Counted from the stretch's first letter, positions 21,224 through 35,415 are shown. The stretch: 64,000 nucleotides of DNA from Cladorhizidae sp. MBARI D1340-BT2 (GCA_028752905.1 JAQNBH010000010.1:18083922-18147921); one strand, 5' to 3'. The notes: generated from the letters alone by a model not told the origin. Program-made: numbers and translations.

Positions 21224-22213
21224 ATAGAACTTGGAGGAAAACATGAAGGGAAAAATGAGCACCACTGTGGATTGGAACAAGCCTATCGATGTTTAGTTCT
21301 TTTACGCATGGAGGGAATAAAGTTGGGCTGAAATGAAATAGTGCAGCTTGTACTTTCGAACATGCCTTCTCTTGTGTGTTCTTAATTGAACGAGTTTTTA
21401 TTCGTGGTAAAAGATTGGTTAACAAATGCCTCCACTGGAGTTGATTTCAGCCTTGTGTCATACTCCACTTCTAGTCCACTTTGAAGGACAGGATATCTGA
21501 AAGTGAGGTCAGCTTTGATAGCTATAAAAAAAAAAGATTTAAAATTGTTAGAAATGGAAAAGAAAAAGGAAGAGTTGGAGCTTCACAGTCTTTTAAGATC
21601 TGTGACAAAGCCAAACTTATGATGTTATGTATATCACAAGTTCAAGTATTGAATGTACTCTCTGCTTCGACTAATACCAAGCTGATGTGTCATCTGATGG
21701 AGTTCTATATAGTGAAAATTGGGTACAGCATCATCATGTTTGCAGGGGATGCCTGAAGATTGTGTCTCTAAAAACAACGAGGGCTGGTTTTGATCAGTGA
21801 TAGTATCCTTAGTGTGAATGGTTACTATAGGGTTGATATTTCGTGGACTTTTTGCTCATTTTTGTTTCCAATGCAAATAGAAATATGTCTGGTCTAGAAG
21901 GGGTAAGGATCGTCACGTTTTGACCGTCACTGCGAAGTGAACTTCCAGGTACAAGTTAGTAGTCCTAACGAAAGCTGATCTACGGTCCAGGAGAAATTGG
22001 CTGACTCTCAATTGATACTAGGACCTTGCGAATGACATAAGAACTTGGGGAAAAGAAGATGAAAAAAATAGAGTGCACAAAACATTAGTAGCCGCTGTTG
22101 AATTGGAACAAGCCGGAAATCTGTCTCTTCTAGAAGAGTTTTAACGCAGCGGTGAGAAAACATAGCTTGAAGAGAAAATGCATTTTATAAGTGATGAAAT
22201 GTGGTGTCTGGAT

Positions 22214-22333
22214 GCCTACGACCATACCACGTTGAGAACACCGGTTCTCGTCCGATCACCGAAGTTAAGCAGCGTTGGGCCTGCCCAGTACTTGGATGGG
22301 TGACCGCCTGGGAACAGCAGGTGTTGTAGGCTT
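22214..22333 (+). rRNA. 5S rRNA
   Basis: Common form. It lies between two L spacers (1608 bp downstream), the only place where two L units adjoin. Confidence 0.97.
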
Positions 22334-22572
22334 TTTGCTGGCCTCTCTCTTTTTTTTTCTTCTCCTCTTACTTTGTGCAATAGTAATTCTACTCGGCAAG
22401 CGTAGAACCATGAATTCAGTCAGACATTTGGCATTTGCACTTGGCTGAACAGTTGGATCAGGGAAAAACAACAGCATGTGCCAAGATTTTGTTTGCCATT
22501 GAACTTGGAGGAAAAAATTGGATATATCGTATTTAAAAAATCGACCCATGCTGCTTCGACTACCTTCTGCGG

Positions 22573-22828
22573 GAGCTAATAAAAGGAAAGTAATCAAAAC
22601 TAATCAATCCTTAAAAAGGCCGTTATACCCTTAAACTAATAAACTCAGACTGAGCTAATAAAAGGAAAGTAATCAAAACTAATCAATCCTTAAAAAGGCC
22701 GTTATACCCTTAAACTAATAAACTCAGACTGAGCTAATAAAAGGAAAGTAATCAAAACTAATCAATCCTTAAAAAGGCCGTTATACCCTTAAACTAATAA
22801 ACTCAGACTGAGCTAATAAAAGGAAAGT
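22573..22828 (+). repeat. 79-bp subrepeat array, three copies plus partial
   Basis: Copies start at 22573, 22652 and 22731, with a partial at 22810. All copies read AAACTAATAA. Confidence 0.95.
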
Positions 22829-23821
22829 ATAGAACTTGGAGGAAAACATGAAGGGAAAAATGAGCACCACTGTGGATTGGAACAAGCCTATCGATGTTTA
22901 GTTCTTTTATGCGTGGAGGGAATAAAGTTGGGCTGAAATGAAATAGTGCAGCTTGTACTTTCGAACATGCCTTCTCTTGTCTGTTCTTAATTGAACGAGT
23001 TTTTATTCGTGGTAAAAGATTGGTTAACAAATGCCTCCACTGGAGTTGATTTCAACCTTGTGTCATACTCCACTTCTAGTCCACTTTGAAGGACAGGATA
23101 TCTGAAAGTGAGGTCAGCTTTGATAGCTATAAAAAAAAAATGATTTAAAATTGTTAGAAATGGAAAAGAAAAAGGAAGAGTTGGAGCTTCACAGAGTCTT
23201 TTAAGATCTGTGACAAAGCCAAACTTATGATGTTATGTATATCACAAGTTCAAATATTGAATGTACTCTCTGCTTCGACTAATACCAAGCTGATGTGTCA
23301 TCTGATGGAGTTCTATATAGTTAAAATTGGGTACAGCATCATCATGTTTGCAGGGGATGCCTGAAGATTGTGTCTCTAAAAACAACGAGGGCTGGTTTTG
23401 ATCAGTGATAGTATCCTTAGTGTGAATGGTTACTATAGGGTTGATATTTCGTGGACTTTTTGCTCATTTTTGTTTCCAATGCAAATAGAAATATGTCTGG
23501 TCTAGAAGGGGTAAGGATCGTCACGTTTTGACCGTCACTGCGAAGTGAACTTCCAGGTACAAGTTAGTAGTCCTAACGAAAGCTGATCTACGGTCCAGGA
23601 GAAATTGGCTGACTCTCAATTGATACTAGGACCTTGCGAATGACATAAGAACTTGGGGAAAAGAAGATGAAAAAAATAGAGTGCACAAAACATTAGTAAC
23701 CGCTGTTGAATTGGAACAAGCCGGAAATCTGTCTCTTCTAGAAGAGTTTTAACGCAGCGGTGAGAAAACATAGCTTGAAGAGAAAATGCATTTTATAAGT
23801 GATGAAATGTGGTGTCTGGAT

Positions 23822-23941
23822 GCCTACGACCATACCACGTTGAGAACACCGGTTCTCGTCCGATCACCGAAGTTAAGCAGCGTTGGGCCTGCCCAGTACT
23901 TGGATGGGTGACCGCCTGGGAACAGCAGGTGTTGTAGGCTT
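23822..23941 (+). rRNA. 5S rRNA
   Basis: Common form. L spacer upstream, C spacer (1440 bp) downstream. Confidence 0.97.
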
Positions 23942-25097
23942 TTTGCTGGCCTCTCTCTTTTTTTTCTTCTTCTTTTTAACCTCTTACTATGTGCAATAGT
24001 AATTCTACTCGGCAAGCGTAGAACCATTAATTCAGTCAGACATTTGGCATTTGCACTTGGCTGAACAGTTTGATCAGGGAAAAACAACAGCATGTGCCAA
24101 GATTTTGTTTGCCATTGAACTTGGAGGAAAAAATTGGATATATCGTATTTAAAAAATCGACCCATGCTGCTTCGACTACCCTCTGCCACCACTTGGTGAT
24201 AATATATAGAACTTGGAGGAAAACATGAAGGGAAAAATGAGCACCACTGTGGATTGGAACAAGCCTATCGATGTTTAGTTCTTTTACGCGTGGAGGGAAT
24301 AAAGTTGGGCTGAAATGAAATAGTGCAGCTTGTACTTTCGAACATGCCTTCTCTTGTGTGTTCTTAATTGAACGAGTTTTTATTCGTGGTAAAAGATTGG
24401 TTAACAAATGCCTCCACTGGAGTTGATTTCAGCCTTGTGTCATACTCCACTTCTAGTCCACTTTGAAGGACAGGATATCTGAAAGTGAGGTCAGCTTTGA
24501 TAGCTATAAAAAAAAATGATTTAAAATTGTTAGAAATGGAAAAGAAAAAGGAAGAGTTGGAGCTTCACAGTCTTTTAAGATCTGTGACAAAGCCAAACTT
24601 ATGATGTTATGTATATCACAAGTTCAAGTATTGAATGTACTCTCTGCTTCGACTAATACCAAGCTGATGTGTCATCTGATGGAGTTCTATATAGTGAAAA
24701 TTGGGTACAGCATCATCATGTTTGCAGGGGATGCCTGAAGATTGTGTCTCTAAAAACAACGAGGGCTGGTTTTGATCAGTGATAGTATCCTTAGTGTGAA
24801 TGGTTACTATAGGGTTGATATTTCGTGGACTTTTTGCTCATTTTTGTTTCCAATCTGGTCTAGAAGGGGTAAGGATCGTCACGTTTTGACCGTCACTGCG
24901 AAGTGAACTTCCAGGTAGAAGTTAGCAGTCCTAACGAAAGCTGATCTACGGTCCAGGAGAAATTGGCTGACCCTCAATTGATACTAGGACCTTGCGAATG
25001 ACATAAGAACTTGGGGGAAAGAAGATGGAAAAAAAGAGTGCACAAAACATTAGTAACCGCTGTTGAATTGGAACAAGCCGGAAATCTGTCTCTTCTA

Positions 25098-25180
25098 TAT
25101 TATGAAACAGATGTTAAGACTTGTCACATTATGAAACAGATGTTAAGAATAGTGTCATATTATGAAACAGATGTCATATT
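25098..25180 (+). repeat. C-class 83-bp spacer insert
   Basis: Three TATGAAACAGATGT motifs, 82 bp before the gene at 25262. Same layout as the insert at 11618. Confidence 0.9.
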
Positions 25181-25261
25181 GAAGAGTTTTAACGCAGCGG
25201 TAAGAAAACATAGCTTGAAGAGAAAATGCATTTTATAAGTGATGAAATGTGCTGTCTGGAT

Positions 25262-25381
25262 GCCTACGACCATACCACGTTGAGAACACCGGTTCTCGTC
25301 CGATCACCGAAGTTAAGCAGCGTTGGGCCTGCCCAGTACTTGGATGGGTGACCGCCTGGGAACAGCAGGTGTTGTAGGCTT
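25262..25381 (+). rRNA. 5S rRNA
   Basis: Common form. C spacer upstream and L spacer (1608 bp) directly downstream, so the S unit seen in the other trimers is missing here. Confidence 0.97.
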
Positions 25382-25620
25382 TTTGCTGGCCTCTCTCTTT
25401 TTTTTCCTTCTCCTCTTACTTTGTGCAATAGTAATTCTACTCGGCAAGCGTAGAACCATGAATTCAGTCAGACATTTGGCATTTGCACTTGGCTGAACAG
25501 TTGGATCAGGGAAAAACAACAGCATGTGCCAAGATTTTGTTTGCCATTGAACTTGGAGGAAAAAATTGGATATATCGTATTTAAAAAATCGACCCATGCT
25601 GCTTCGACTACCTTCTGCGG

Positions 25621-25876
25621 GAGCTAATAAAAGGAAAGTAATCAAAACTAATCAATCCTTAAAAAGGCCGTTATACCCTTAAACTAATAAACTCAGACTG
25701 AGCTAATAAAAGGAAAGTAATCAAAACTAATCAATCCTTAAAAAGGCCGTTATACCCTTAAACTAATAAACTCAGACTGAGCTAATAAAAGGAAAGTAAT
25801 CAAAACTAATCAATCCTTAAAAAGGCCGTTATACCCTTAAACTAATAAACTCAGACTGAGCTAATAAAAGGAAAGT
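25621..25876 (+). repeat. 79-bp subrepeat array, three copies plus partial
   Basis: Copies start at 25621, 25700 and 25779, with a partial at 25858. Confidence 0.95.
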
Positions 25877-26869
25877 ATAGAACTTGGAGGAAAACATGAA
25901 GGGAAAAATGAGCACCACTGTGGATTGGAACAAGCCTATCGATGTTTAGTTCTTTTATGCGTGGAGGGAATAAAGTTGGGCTGAAATGAAATAGTGCAGC
26001 TTGTACTTTCGAACATGCCTTCTCTTGTCTGTTCTTAATTGAACGAGTTTTTATTCGTGGTAAAAGATTGGTTAACAAATGCCTCCACTGGAGTTGATTT
26101 CAACCTTGTGTCATACTCCACTTCTAGTCCACTTTGAAGGACAGGATATCTGAAAGTGAGGTCAGCTTTGATAGCTATAAAAAAAAAATGATTTAAAATT
26201 GTTAGAAATGGAAAAGAAAAAGGAAGAGTTGGAGCTTCACAGAGTCTTTTAAGATCTGTGACAAAGCCAAACTTATGATGTTATGTATATCACAAGTTCA
26301 AATATTGAATGTACTCTCTGCTTCGACTAATACCAAGCTGATGTGTCATCTGATGGAGTTCTATATAGTTAAAATTGGGTACAGCATCATCATGTTTGCA
26401 GGGGATGCCTGAAGATTGTGTCTCTAAAAACAACGAGGGCTGGTTTTGATCAGTGATAGTATCCTTAGTGTGAATGGTTACTATAGGGTTGATATTTCGT
26501 GGACTTTTTGCTCATTTTTGTTTCCAATGCAAATAGAAATATGTCTGGTCTAGAAGGGGTAAGGATCGTCACGTTTTGACCGTCACTGCGAAGTGAACTT
26601 CCAGGTACAAGTTAGTAGTCCTAACGAAAGCTGATCTACGGTCCAGGAGAAATTGGCTGACTCTCAATTGATACTAGGACCTTGCGAATGACATAAGAAC
26701 TTGGGGAAAAGAAGATGGAAAAAATAGAGTGCACAAAACATTAGTAACCGCTGTTGAATTGGAACAAGCCGGAAATCTGTCTCTTCTAGAAGAGTTTTAA
26801 CGCAGCGGTGAGAAAACATAGCTTGAAGAGAAAATGCATTTTATAAGTGATGAAATGTGGTGTCTGGAT

Positions 26870-26989
26870 GCCTACGACCATACCACGTTGAGAACACCGG
26901 TTCTCGTCCGATCACCGAAGTTAAGCAGCGTTGGGCCTGCCCAGTACTTGGATGGGTGACCGCCTGGGAACAGCAGGTGTTGTAGGCTT
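26870..26989 (+). rRNA. 5S rRNA
   Basis: Common form. L spacer upstream, C spacer (1440 bp) downstream. Start of the third full C-S-L trimer. Confidence 0.97.
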
Positions 26990-28145
26990 TTTGCTGGCCT
27001 CTCTCTTTTTTTTCTTCTTCTTTTTAACCTCTTACTATGTGCAATAGTAATTCTACTCGGCAAGCGTAGAACCATTAATTCAGTCAGACATTTGGCATTT
27101 GCACTTGGCTGAACAGTTTGATCAGGGAAAAACAACAGCATGTGCCAAGATTTTGTTTGCCATTGAACTTGGAGGAAAAAATTGGATATATCGTATTTAA
27201 AAAATCGACCCATGCTGCTTCGACTACCCTCTGCCACCACTTGGTGATAATATATAGAACTTGGAGGAAAACATGAAGGGAAAAATGAGCACCACTGTGG
27301 ATTGGAACAAGCCTATCGATGTTTAGTTCTTTTACGCGTGGAGGGAATAAAGTTGGGCTGAAATGAAATAGTGCAGCTTGTACTTTCGAACATGCCTTCT
27401 CTTGTGTGTTCTTAATTGAACGAGTTTTTATTCGTGGTAAAAGATTGGTTAACAAATGCCTCCACTGGAGTTGATTTCAGCCTTGTGTCATACTCCACTT
27501 CTAGTCCACTTTGAAGGACAGGATATCTGAAAGTGAGGTCAGCTTTGATAGCTATAAAAAAAAATGATTTAAAATTGTTAGAAATGGAAAAGAAAAAGGA
27601 AGAGTTGGAGCTTCACAGTCTTTTAAGATCTGTGACAAAGCCAAACTTATGATGTTATGTATATCACAAGTTCAAGTATTGAATGTACTCTCTGCTTCGA
27701 CTAATACCAAGCTGATGTGTCATCTGATGGAGTTCTATATAGTGAAAATTGGGTACAGCATCATCATGTTTGCAGGGGATGCCTGAAGATTGTGTCTCTA
27801 AAAACAACGAGGGCTGGTTTTGATCAGTGATAGTATCCTTAGTGTGAATGGTTACTATAGGGTTGATATTTCGTGGACTTTTTGCTCATTTTTGTTTCCA
27901 ATCTGGTCTAGAAGGGGTAAGGATCGTCACGTTTTGACCGTCACTGCGAAGTGAACTTCCAGGTAGAAGTTAGCAGTCCTAACGAAAGCTGATCTACGGT
28001 CCAGGAGAAATTGGCTGACCCTCAATTGATACTAGGACCTTGCGAATGACATAAGAACTTGGGGGAAAGAAGATGGAAAAAAAGAGTGCACAAAACATTA
28101 GTAACCGCTGTTGAATTGGAACAAGCCGGAAATCTGTCTCTTCTA

Positions 28146-28228
28146 TATTATGAAACAGATGTTAAGACTTGTCACATTATGAAACAGATGTTAAGAATAG
28201 TGTCATATTATGAAACAGATGTCATATT
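28146..28228 (+). repeat. C-class 83-bp spacer insert
   Basis: Three TATGAAACAGATGT motifs, 82 bp before the gene at 28310. Confidence 0.9.
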
Positions 28229-28309
28229 GAAGAGTTTTAACGCAGCGGTAAGAAAACATAGCTTGAAGAGAAAATGCATTTTATAAGTGATGAAATGTGC
28301 TGTCTGGAT

Positions 28310-28429
28310 GCCTACGACCATACCATGTTGAGAACACCGGTTCTCGTCCGATCACCGAAGTTAAGCAGCGTTGGGCCTGCCCAGTACTTGGATGGGTGAC
28401 CGCCTGGGAACAGCAGGTGTTGTAGGCTT
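28310..28429 (+). rRNA. 5S rRNA (C17T variant)
   Basis: C to T at residue 17 converts helix II pair C17-G61 to a U-G wobble, so pairing is kept. The rest is the common form. C spacer upstream, S spacer (1374 bp) downstream. Confidence 0.95.
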
Positions 28430-29683
28430 TTTGCTGGCCTCTCTCTTTTTTTTCTTCTTCTTTTTCACCTCTTACTTTGTGCAATAGTAATTCTACTCGG
28501 CAAGCGTAGAACCATGAATTCAGTCAGACATTTGGCATTTGCACTTGGCTGAACAATTTGATCAGGGAAAAACAACAGCATGTGCCAAGATTTTGTTTGC
28601 CATTGAACTTGGAGGAAAAAATTGGATATATCGTATTTAAAAAATCGACCCATGCTGCTTCGACTACCCTCTGCCACCACTTGGTGATAATATATAGAAC
28701 TTGGAGGAAAACATGAAGGGAAAAATGAGCACCACTGTGGATTGGAACAAGCCTATCGATGTTTAGTTCTTTTACGCGTGGAGGGAATAAAGTTGGGCTG
28801 AAATGAAATAGTGCAGCTTGTACTTTCGAACATGCCTTCTCTTGTGTGTTCTTAATTGAACGAGTTTTTATTCGTGGTAAAAGATTGGTTAACAAATGCC
28901 TCCACTGGAGTTGATTTCAGCCTTGTGTCATACTCTACTTCTAGTCCACTTTGAAGGACAGGATATCTGAAAGTGAGGTCAGCTTTGATAGCTATAAAAA
29001 AAAAATGATTTAAAATTGTTAGAAATGGAAAAGAAAAAGGAAGAGTTGGAGCTTCACAGTCTTTTAAGATCTGTGACAAAGCCAAACTAAGATGTTATGT
29101 ATATCACAAGTTCAAGTATTGAATGTACTCTCTGCTTCGACTAATACCAAGCTGATGTGTCATCTGATGGAGTTCTATATAGTGAAAATTGGGTACAGCA
29201 TCATCATGTTTGCAGGGGATGCCTGAAGATTGTGTCTCTAAAAACAACGAGGGCTGGTTTTGATCAGTGATAGTATCCTTAGTGTGAATGGTTACTATAG
29301 GGTTGATATTTCGTGGACTTCTTGCTCATTTTTGTTTCCAATGCAAATAGAAATATGTCTGGTCTAGAAGGGGTAAGGATCGTCACGTTTTGACCGTCAC
29401 TGCGAAGTGAACTTCCAGGTACAAGTTAGTAGTCCTAACGAAAGCTGATCTACGGTCCAGGAGAAATAGGCTGACTCTCAATTGATACTAGGACCTTGCG
29501 AATGACATAAGAACTTGGGGAAAAGAAGATGAAAAAAATAGAGTGCACAAAACATTAGTAGCCGCTGTTGAATTGGAACAAGCCGGAAATCTGTCTCTTC
29601 TAGAAGAGTTTTAACGCAGCGGTGAGAAAACATAGCTTGAAGAGAAAATGCATTTTATAAGTGATGAAATGTGGTGTCTGGAT

Positions 29684-29803
29684 GCCTACGACCATACCAC
29701 GTTGAGAACACCGGTTCTCGTCCGATCACCGAAGTTAAGCAGCGTTGGGCCTGCCCAGTACTTGGATGGGTGACCGCCTGGGAACAGCAGGTGTTGTAGG
29801 CTT
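29684..29803 (+). rRNA. 5S rRNA
   Basis: Common form. S spacer upstream, L spacer (1605 bp) downstream. It is the intact counterpart of the interrupted gene at 20559. Confidence 0.97.
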
Positions 29804-30042
29804 TTTGCTGGCCTCTCTCTTTTTTTTCCTTTTCCTCTTACTTTGTGCAATAGTAATTCTACTCGGCAAGCGTAGAACCATGAATTCAGTCAGACATTTG
29901 GCATTTGCACTTGGCTGAACAGTTGGATCAGGGAAAAACAACAGCATGTGCCAAGATTTTGTTTGCCATTGAACTTGGAGGGAAAAATTGGATATATCGT
30001 ATTTAAAAAATCGACCGATGCTGCTTCGACTACCTTCTGCGG

Positions 30043-30298
30043 GAGCTAATAAAAGGAAAGTAATCAAAACTAATCAATCCTTAAAAAGGCCGTTATACCC
30101 TTAAACTGATAAACTCAGACTGAGCTAATAAAAGGAAAGTAATCAAAACTAATCAATCCTTAAAAAGGCCGTTATACCCTTAAACTGATAAACTCAGACT
30201 GAGCTAATAAAAGGAAAGTAATCAAAACTAATCAATCCTTAAAAAGGCCGTTATACCCTTAAACTAATAAACTCAGACTGAGCTAATAAAAGGAAAGT
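30043..30298 (+). repeat. 79-bp subrepeat array, three copies plus partial
   Basis: Copies start at 30043, 30122 and 30201, with a partial at 30280. Copies one and two carry AAACTGATAA. Confidence 0.95.
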
Positions 30299-31288
30299 AT
30301 AGAACTTGGAGGAAAACATGAAGGGAAAAATGAGCACCACTGTGGATTGGAACAAGCCTATCGATGTTTAGTTCTTTTACGCATGGAGGGAATAAAGTTG
30401 GGCTGAAATGAAATAGTGCAGCTTGTACTTTCGAACATGCCTTCTCTTGTGTGTTCTTAATTGAACGAGTTTTTATTCGTGGTAAAAGATTGGTTAACAA
30501 ATGCCTCCACTGGAGTTGATTTCAGCCTTGTGTCATACTCCACTTCTAGTCCACTTTGAAGGACAGGATATCTGAAAGTGAGGTCAGCTTTGATAGCTAT
30601 AAAAAAAAAAGATTTAAAATTGTTAGAAATGGAAAAGAAAAAGGAAGAGTTGGAGCTTCACAGTCTTTTAAGATCTGTGACAAAGCCAAACTTATGATGT
30701 TATGTATATCACAAGTTCAAGTATTGAATGTACTCTCTGCTTCGACTAATACCAAGCTGATGTGTCATCTGATGGAGTTCTATATAGTGAAAATTGGGTA
30801 CAGCATCATCATGTTTGCAGGGGATGCCTGAAGATTGTGTCTCTAAAAACAACGAGGGCTGGTTTTGATCAGTGATAGTATCCTTAGTGTGAATGGTTAC
30901 TATAGGGTTGATATTTCGTGGACTTTTTGCTCATTTTTGTTTCCAATGCAAATAGAAATATGTCTGGTCTAGAAGGGGTAAGGATCGTCACGTTTTGACC
31001 GTCACTGCGAAGTGAACTTCCAGGTACAAGTTAGTAGTCCTAACGAAAGCTGATCTACGGTCCAGGAGAAATTGGCTGACTCTCAATTGATACTAGGACC
31101 TTGCGAATGACATAAGAACTTGGGGAAAAGAAGATGAAAAAAATAGAGTGCACAAAACATTAGTAGCCGCTGTTGAATTGGAACAAGCCGGAAATCTGTC
31201 TCTTCTAGAAGAGTTTTAACGCAGCGGTGAGAAAACATAGCTTGAAGAGAAAATGCATTTTATAAGTGATGAAATGTGGTGTCTGGAT

Positions 31289-31408
31289 GCCTACGACCAT
31301 ACCACGTTGAGAACACCGGTTCTCGTCCGATCACCGGAGTTAAGCAGCGTTGGGCCTGCCCAGTACTTGGATGGGTGACCGCCTGGGAACAGCAGGTGTT
31401 GTAGGCTT
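31289..31408 (+). rRNA. 5S rRNA (A49G variant)
   Basis: A to G at residue 49, one of two adjacent adenines usually unpaired at the helix III bulge and contacted by protein. The effect could be mild or disabling. The same change recurs at 43732. L spacer upstream, S spacer (1375 bp) downstream. Confidence 0.9.
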
Positions 31409-32663
31409 TTTGCTGGCCTCTCTCTTTTTTTTCTTCTTCTTTTTCACCTCTTACTTTGTGCAATAGTAATTCTACTCGGCAAGCGTAGAACCATGAATTC
31501 AGTCAGACATTTGGCATTTGCACTTGGCTGAACAATTTGATCAGGGAAAAACAACAGCATGTGCCAAGATTTTGTTTGCCATTGAACTTGGAGGAAAAAA
31601 TTGGATATATCGTATTAAAAAAATCGGCCCATGCTGCTTCGACTACCCTCTGCCACCACTTGGTGATAATATATAGAACTTGGAGGAAAACATGAAGGGA
31701 AAAATGAGCACCACTGTGGATTGGAACAAGCCTATCGATGTTTAGTTCTTTTACGCGTGGAGGGAATAAAGTTGGGCTGAAATGAAATAGTGCAGCTTGT
31801 ACTTTCGAACATGCCTTCTCTGGTGTGTCCTTAATTGAACGAGTTTTTATTCGTGGTAAAAGATTTGTTAACAAATGCCTCCACTGGAGTTGATTTCAGC
31901 CTTGTGTCATACTCCACTTCTAGTCCACTTTGAAGGACAGGATATCTGAAAGTGAGGTCAGATTTGATAGCTATAAAAAAACAATGATTTAAAATTGTTA
32001 GAAATGGAAAAGAAAAAGGAAGAGTTGGAGCTTCACAGTCATTTAAGATCTGTGACAAAGCCAAACTTATGATGTTATGTATATCACAAGTTCAAGTATT
32101 GAATGTACTCTCTGCTTCGACTAATACCAAGCTGATGTGTCATCTGATGGAGTTCTATATAGTGAAAATTGGGTACAGCATCATCATGTTTGCAGGGGGT
32201 GCCTGAAGATTGTGTCTCTAAAAACAACGAGGGCTGGTTTTGATCAGTGATAGTATCCTTAGTGTGAATGGTTACTATAGGGTTTATATTTCGTGGACTT
32301 TTTGCTCATTTTTGTTTCCAATGCAAATAGAAATATGTCTGGTCTAGAAGGGGTAAGGATCGTCACGTTTTGACCGTCACTGCGAAGTGAACTTCCAGGT
32401 ACAAGTTAGTAGTCCTAACGAAAGCTGATCTACGGTCCAGGAGAAATTGGCTGACTCTCAATTGATACTAGGACCTTGCGAATGACATAAGAACTTGGGG
32501 AAAAGAAGATGAAAAAAATAGAGTGCACAAAACATTAGTAACCGCTGTTGAATTGGAACAAGCCGGAAATCTGTCTCTTCTAGAAGAGTTTTAACGCAGC
32601 GGTGAGAAAACATAGCTTGAAGAGAAAATGCATTTTATAAGTGATGAAATGTGGTATCTGGAT

Positions 32664-32783
32664 GCCTACGACCATACCACGTTGAGAACACCGGTTCTCG
32701 TCCGATCACCGAAGTTAAGCAGCGTTGGGCCTGCCCAGTACTTGGATGGGTGACCGCCTGGGAACAGCAGGTGTTGTAGGCTT
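32664..32783 (+). rRNA. 5S rRNA
   Basis: Common gene body. The upstream flank reads GTGGTATCTG instead of GTGGTGTCTG. Between S spacers (1377 bp downstream). Confidence 0.97.
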
Positions 32784-34040
32784 TTTGCTGGCCTCTCTCT
32801 TTTTTCCCTTCTTCTTTTTCACCTCTTACTTTGTGCAATAGTAATTCTACTCAGCAAGCGTAGAACCATGAATTCAGTCAGACATTTGGCATTTGCACTT
32901 GGCTGAACAGTTTGATCAGGGAAAAACAACAGCATGTGCCAAGATTTTGTTTGCCATTGAACTTGGAGGAAAAAATTGGATATATCGTATTTAAAAAATC
33001 GACCCATGCTGCTTCGACTACCTTCTGCCACCACTTGGTGATAATATATAGAACTTGGAGGAAAACATGAAGGGAAAAATGAGCACCACTGTGGATTGGA
33101 ACAAGCCTATCGATGTTTAGTTCTTTTACGCGTGGAGGGAATAAAGTTGGGCTGAAATGAAATAGTGCAGCTTGTACTTTCGAACATGCCTTCTCTTGTC
33201 TGTTCTTAATTGAACGAGTTTTTATTCGTGGTAAAAGATTGGTTAACAAATGCCTCCACTGGAGTTGATTTCAACCTTGTGTCATACTCCACTTCTAGTC
33301 CACTTTGAAGGACAGGATATCTGAAAGTGAGGTCAGCTTTGATAGCTATAAAAAAAAAATGATTTAAAATTGTTAGAAATGGAAAAGAAAAAGGAAGAGT
33401 TGGAGCTTCACAGAGTCTTTTAAGATCTGTGACAAAGCCAAACTTATGATGTTATGTATATCACAAGTTCAAATATTGAATGTACTCTCTGCTTCGACTA
33501 ATACCAAGCTGATGTGTCATCTGATGGAGTGCTATATAGTTAAAATTGGGTACAGCATCATCATGTTTGCAGGGGATGCCTGAAGATTGTGTCTCTAAAA
33601 ACAACGAGGGCTGGTTTTGATCAGTGATAGTATCCTTAGTGTGAATGGTTACTATAGGGTTGATATTTCGTGGACTTTTTGCTCATTTTTGTTTCCAATG
33701 CAAATAGAAATATGTCTGGTCTAGAAGGGGTAAGGATCGTCACGTTTTGACCGTCACTGCGAAGTGAACTTCCAGGTACAAGTTAGTAGTCCTAACGAAA
33801 GCTGATCTACGGTCCAGGAGAAATTGGCTGACTCTCAATTGATACTAGGACCTTGCGAATGACATAAGAACTTGGGGAAAAGAAGATGAAAAAAATAGAG
33901 TGCACAAAACATTAGTAACCGCTGTTGAATTGGAACAAGCCGGAAATCTGTCTCTTCTAGAAGAGTTTTAACGCAGCGGTGAGAAAACATAGCTTGAAGA
34001 GAAAATGCATTTTATAAGTGATGAAATGTGGTGTCTGGAT

Positions 34041-34160
34041 GCCTACGACCATACCACGTTGAGAACACCGGTTCTCGTCCGATCACCGAAGTTAAGCAGC
34101 GTTGGGCCTGCCCAGTACTTGGATGGGTGACCGCCTGGGAACAGCAGGTGTTGTAGGCTT
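34041..34160 (+). rRNA. 5S rRNA
   Basis: Common form. Between S spacers. The start of the downstream spacer resembles that following the C-preceding genes (TTTTTAACCTCTTACTATG). Confidence 0.97.
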
Positions 34161-35415
34161 TTTGCTGGCCTCTCTCTTTTTTTTCTTCTTCTTTTTAACC
34201 TCTTACTATGTGCAATAGTAATTCTACTCGGCAAGCGTAGAACCATTAATTCAGTCAGACATTTGGCATTTGCACTTGGCTGAACAGTTTGATCAGGGAA
34301 AAACAACAGCATGTGCCAAGATTTTGTTTGCCATTGAACTTGGAGGAAAAAATTGGATATATCGTATTTAAAAAATCGACCCATGCTGCTTCGACTACCC
34401 TCTGCCACCACTTGGTGATAATATATAGAACTTGGAGGAAAACATGAAGGGAAAAATGAGCACCACTGTGGATTGGAACAAGCCTATCGATGTTTAGTTC
34501 TTTTACGCGTGGAGGGAATAAAGTTGGGCTGAAATGAAATAGTGCAGCTTGTACTTTCGAACATGCCTTCTCTGGTGTGTCCTTAATTGAACGAGTTTTT
34601 ATTCGTGGTAAAAGATTTGTTAACAAATGCCTCCACTGGAGTTGATTTCAGCCTTGTGTCATACTCCACTTCTAGTCCACTTTGAAGGACAGGATATCTG
34701 AAAGTGAGGTCAGATTTGATAGCTATAAAAAAACAATGATTTAAAATTGTTAGAAATGGAAAAGAAAAAGGAAGAGTTGGAGCTTCACAGTCATTTAAGA
34801 TCTGTGACAAAGCCAAACTTATGATGTTATGTATATCACAAGTTCAAGTATTGAATGTACTCTCTGCTTCGACTAATACCAAGCTGATGTGTCATCTGAT
34901 GGAGTTCTATATAGTGAAAATTGGGTACAGCATCATCATGTTTGCAGGGGGTGCCTGAAGATTGTGTCTCTAAAAACAACGAGGGCTGGTTTTGATCAGT
35001 GATAGTATCCTTAGTGTGAATGGTTACTATAGGGTTTATATTTCGTGGACTTTTTGCTCATTTTTGTTTCCAATGCAAATAGAAATATGTCTGGTCTAGA
35101 AGGGGTAAGGATCGTCACGTTTTGACCGTCACTGCGAAGTGAACTTCCAGGTACAAGTTAGTAGTCCTAACGAAAGCTGATCTACGGTCCAGGAGAAATT
35201 GGCTGACTCTCAATTGATACTAGGACCTTGCGAATGACATAAGAACTTGGGGAAAAGAAGATGAAAAAAATAGAGTGCACAAAACATTAGTAACCGCTGT
35301 TGAATTGGAACAAGCCGGAAATCTGTCTCTTCTAGAAGAGTTTTAACGCAGCGGTGAGAAAACATAGCTTGAAGAGAAAATGCATTTTATAAGTGATGAA
35401 ATGTGGTATCTGGAT

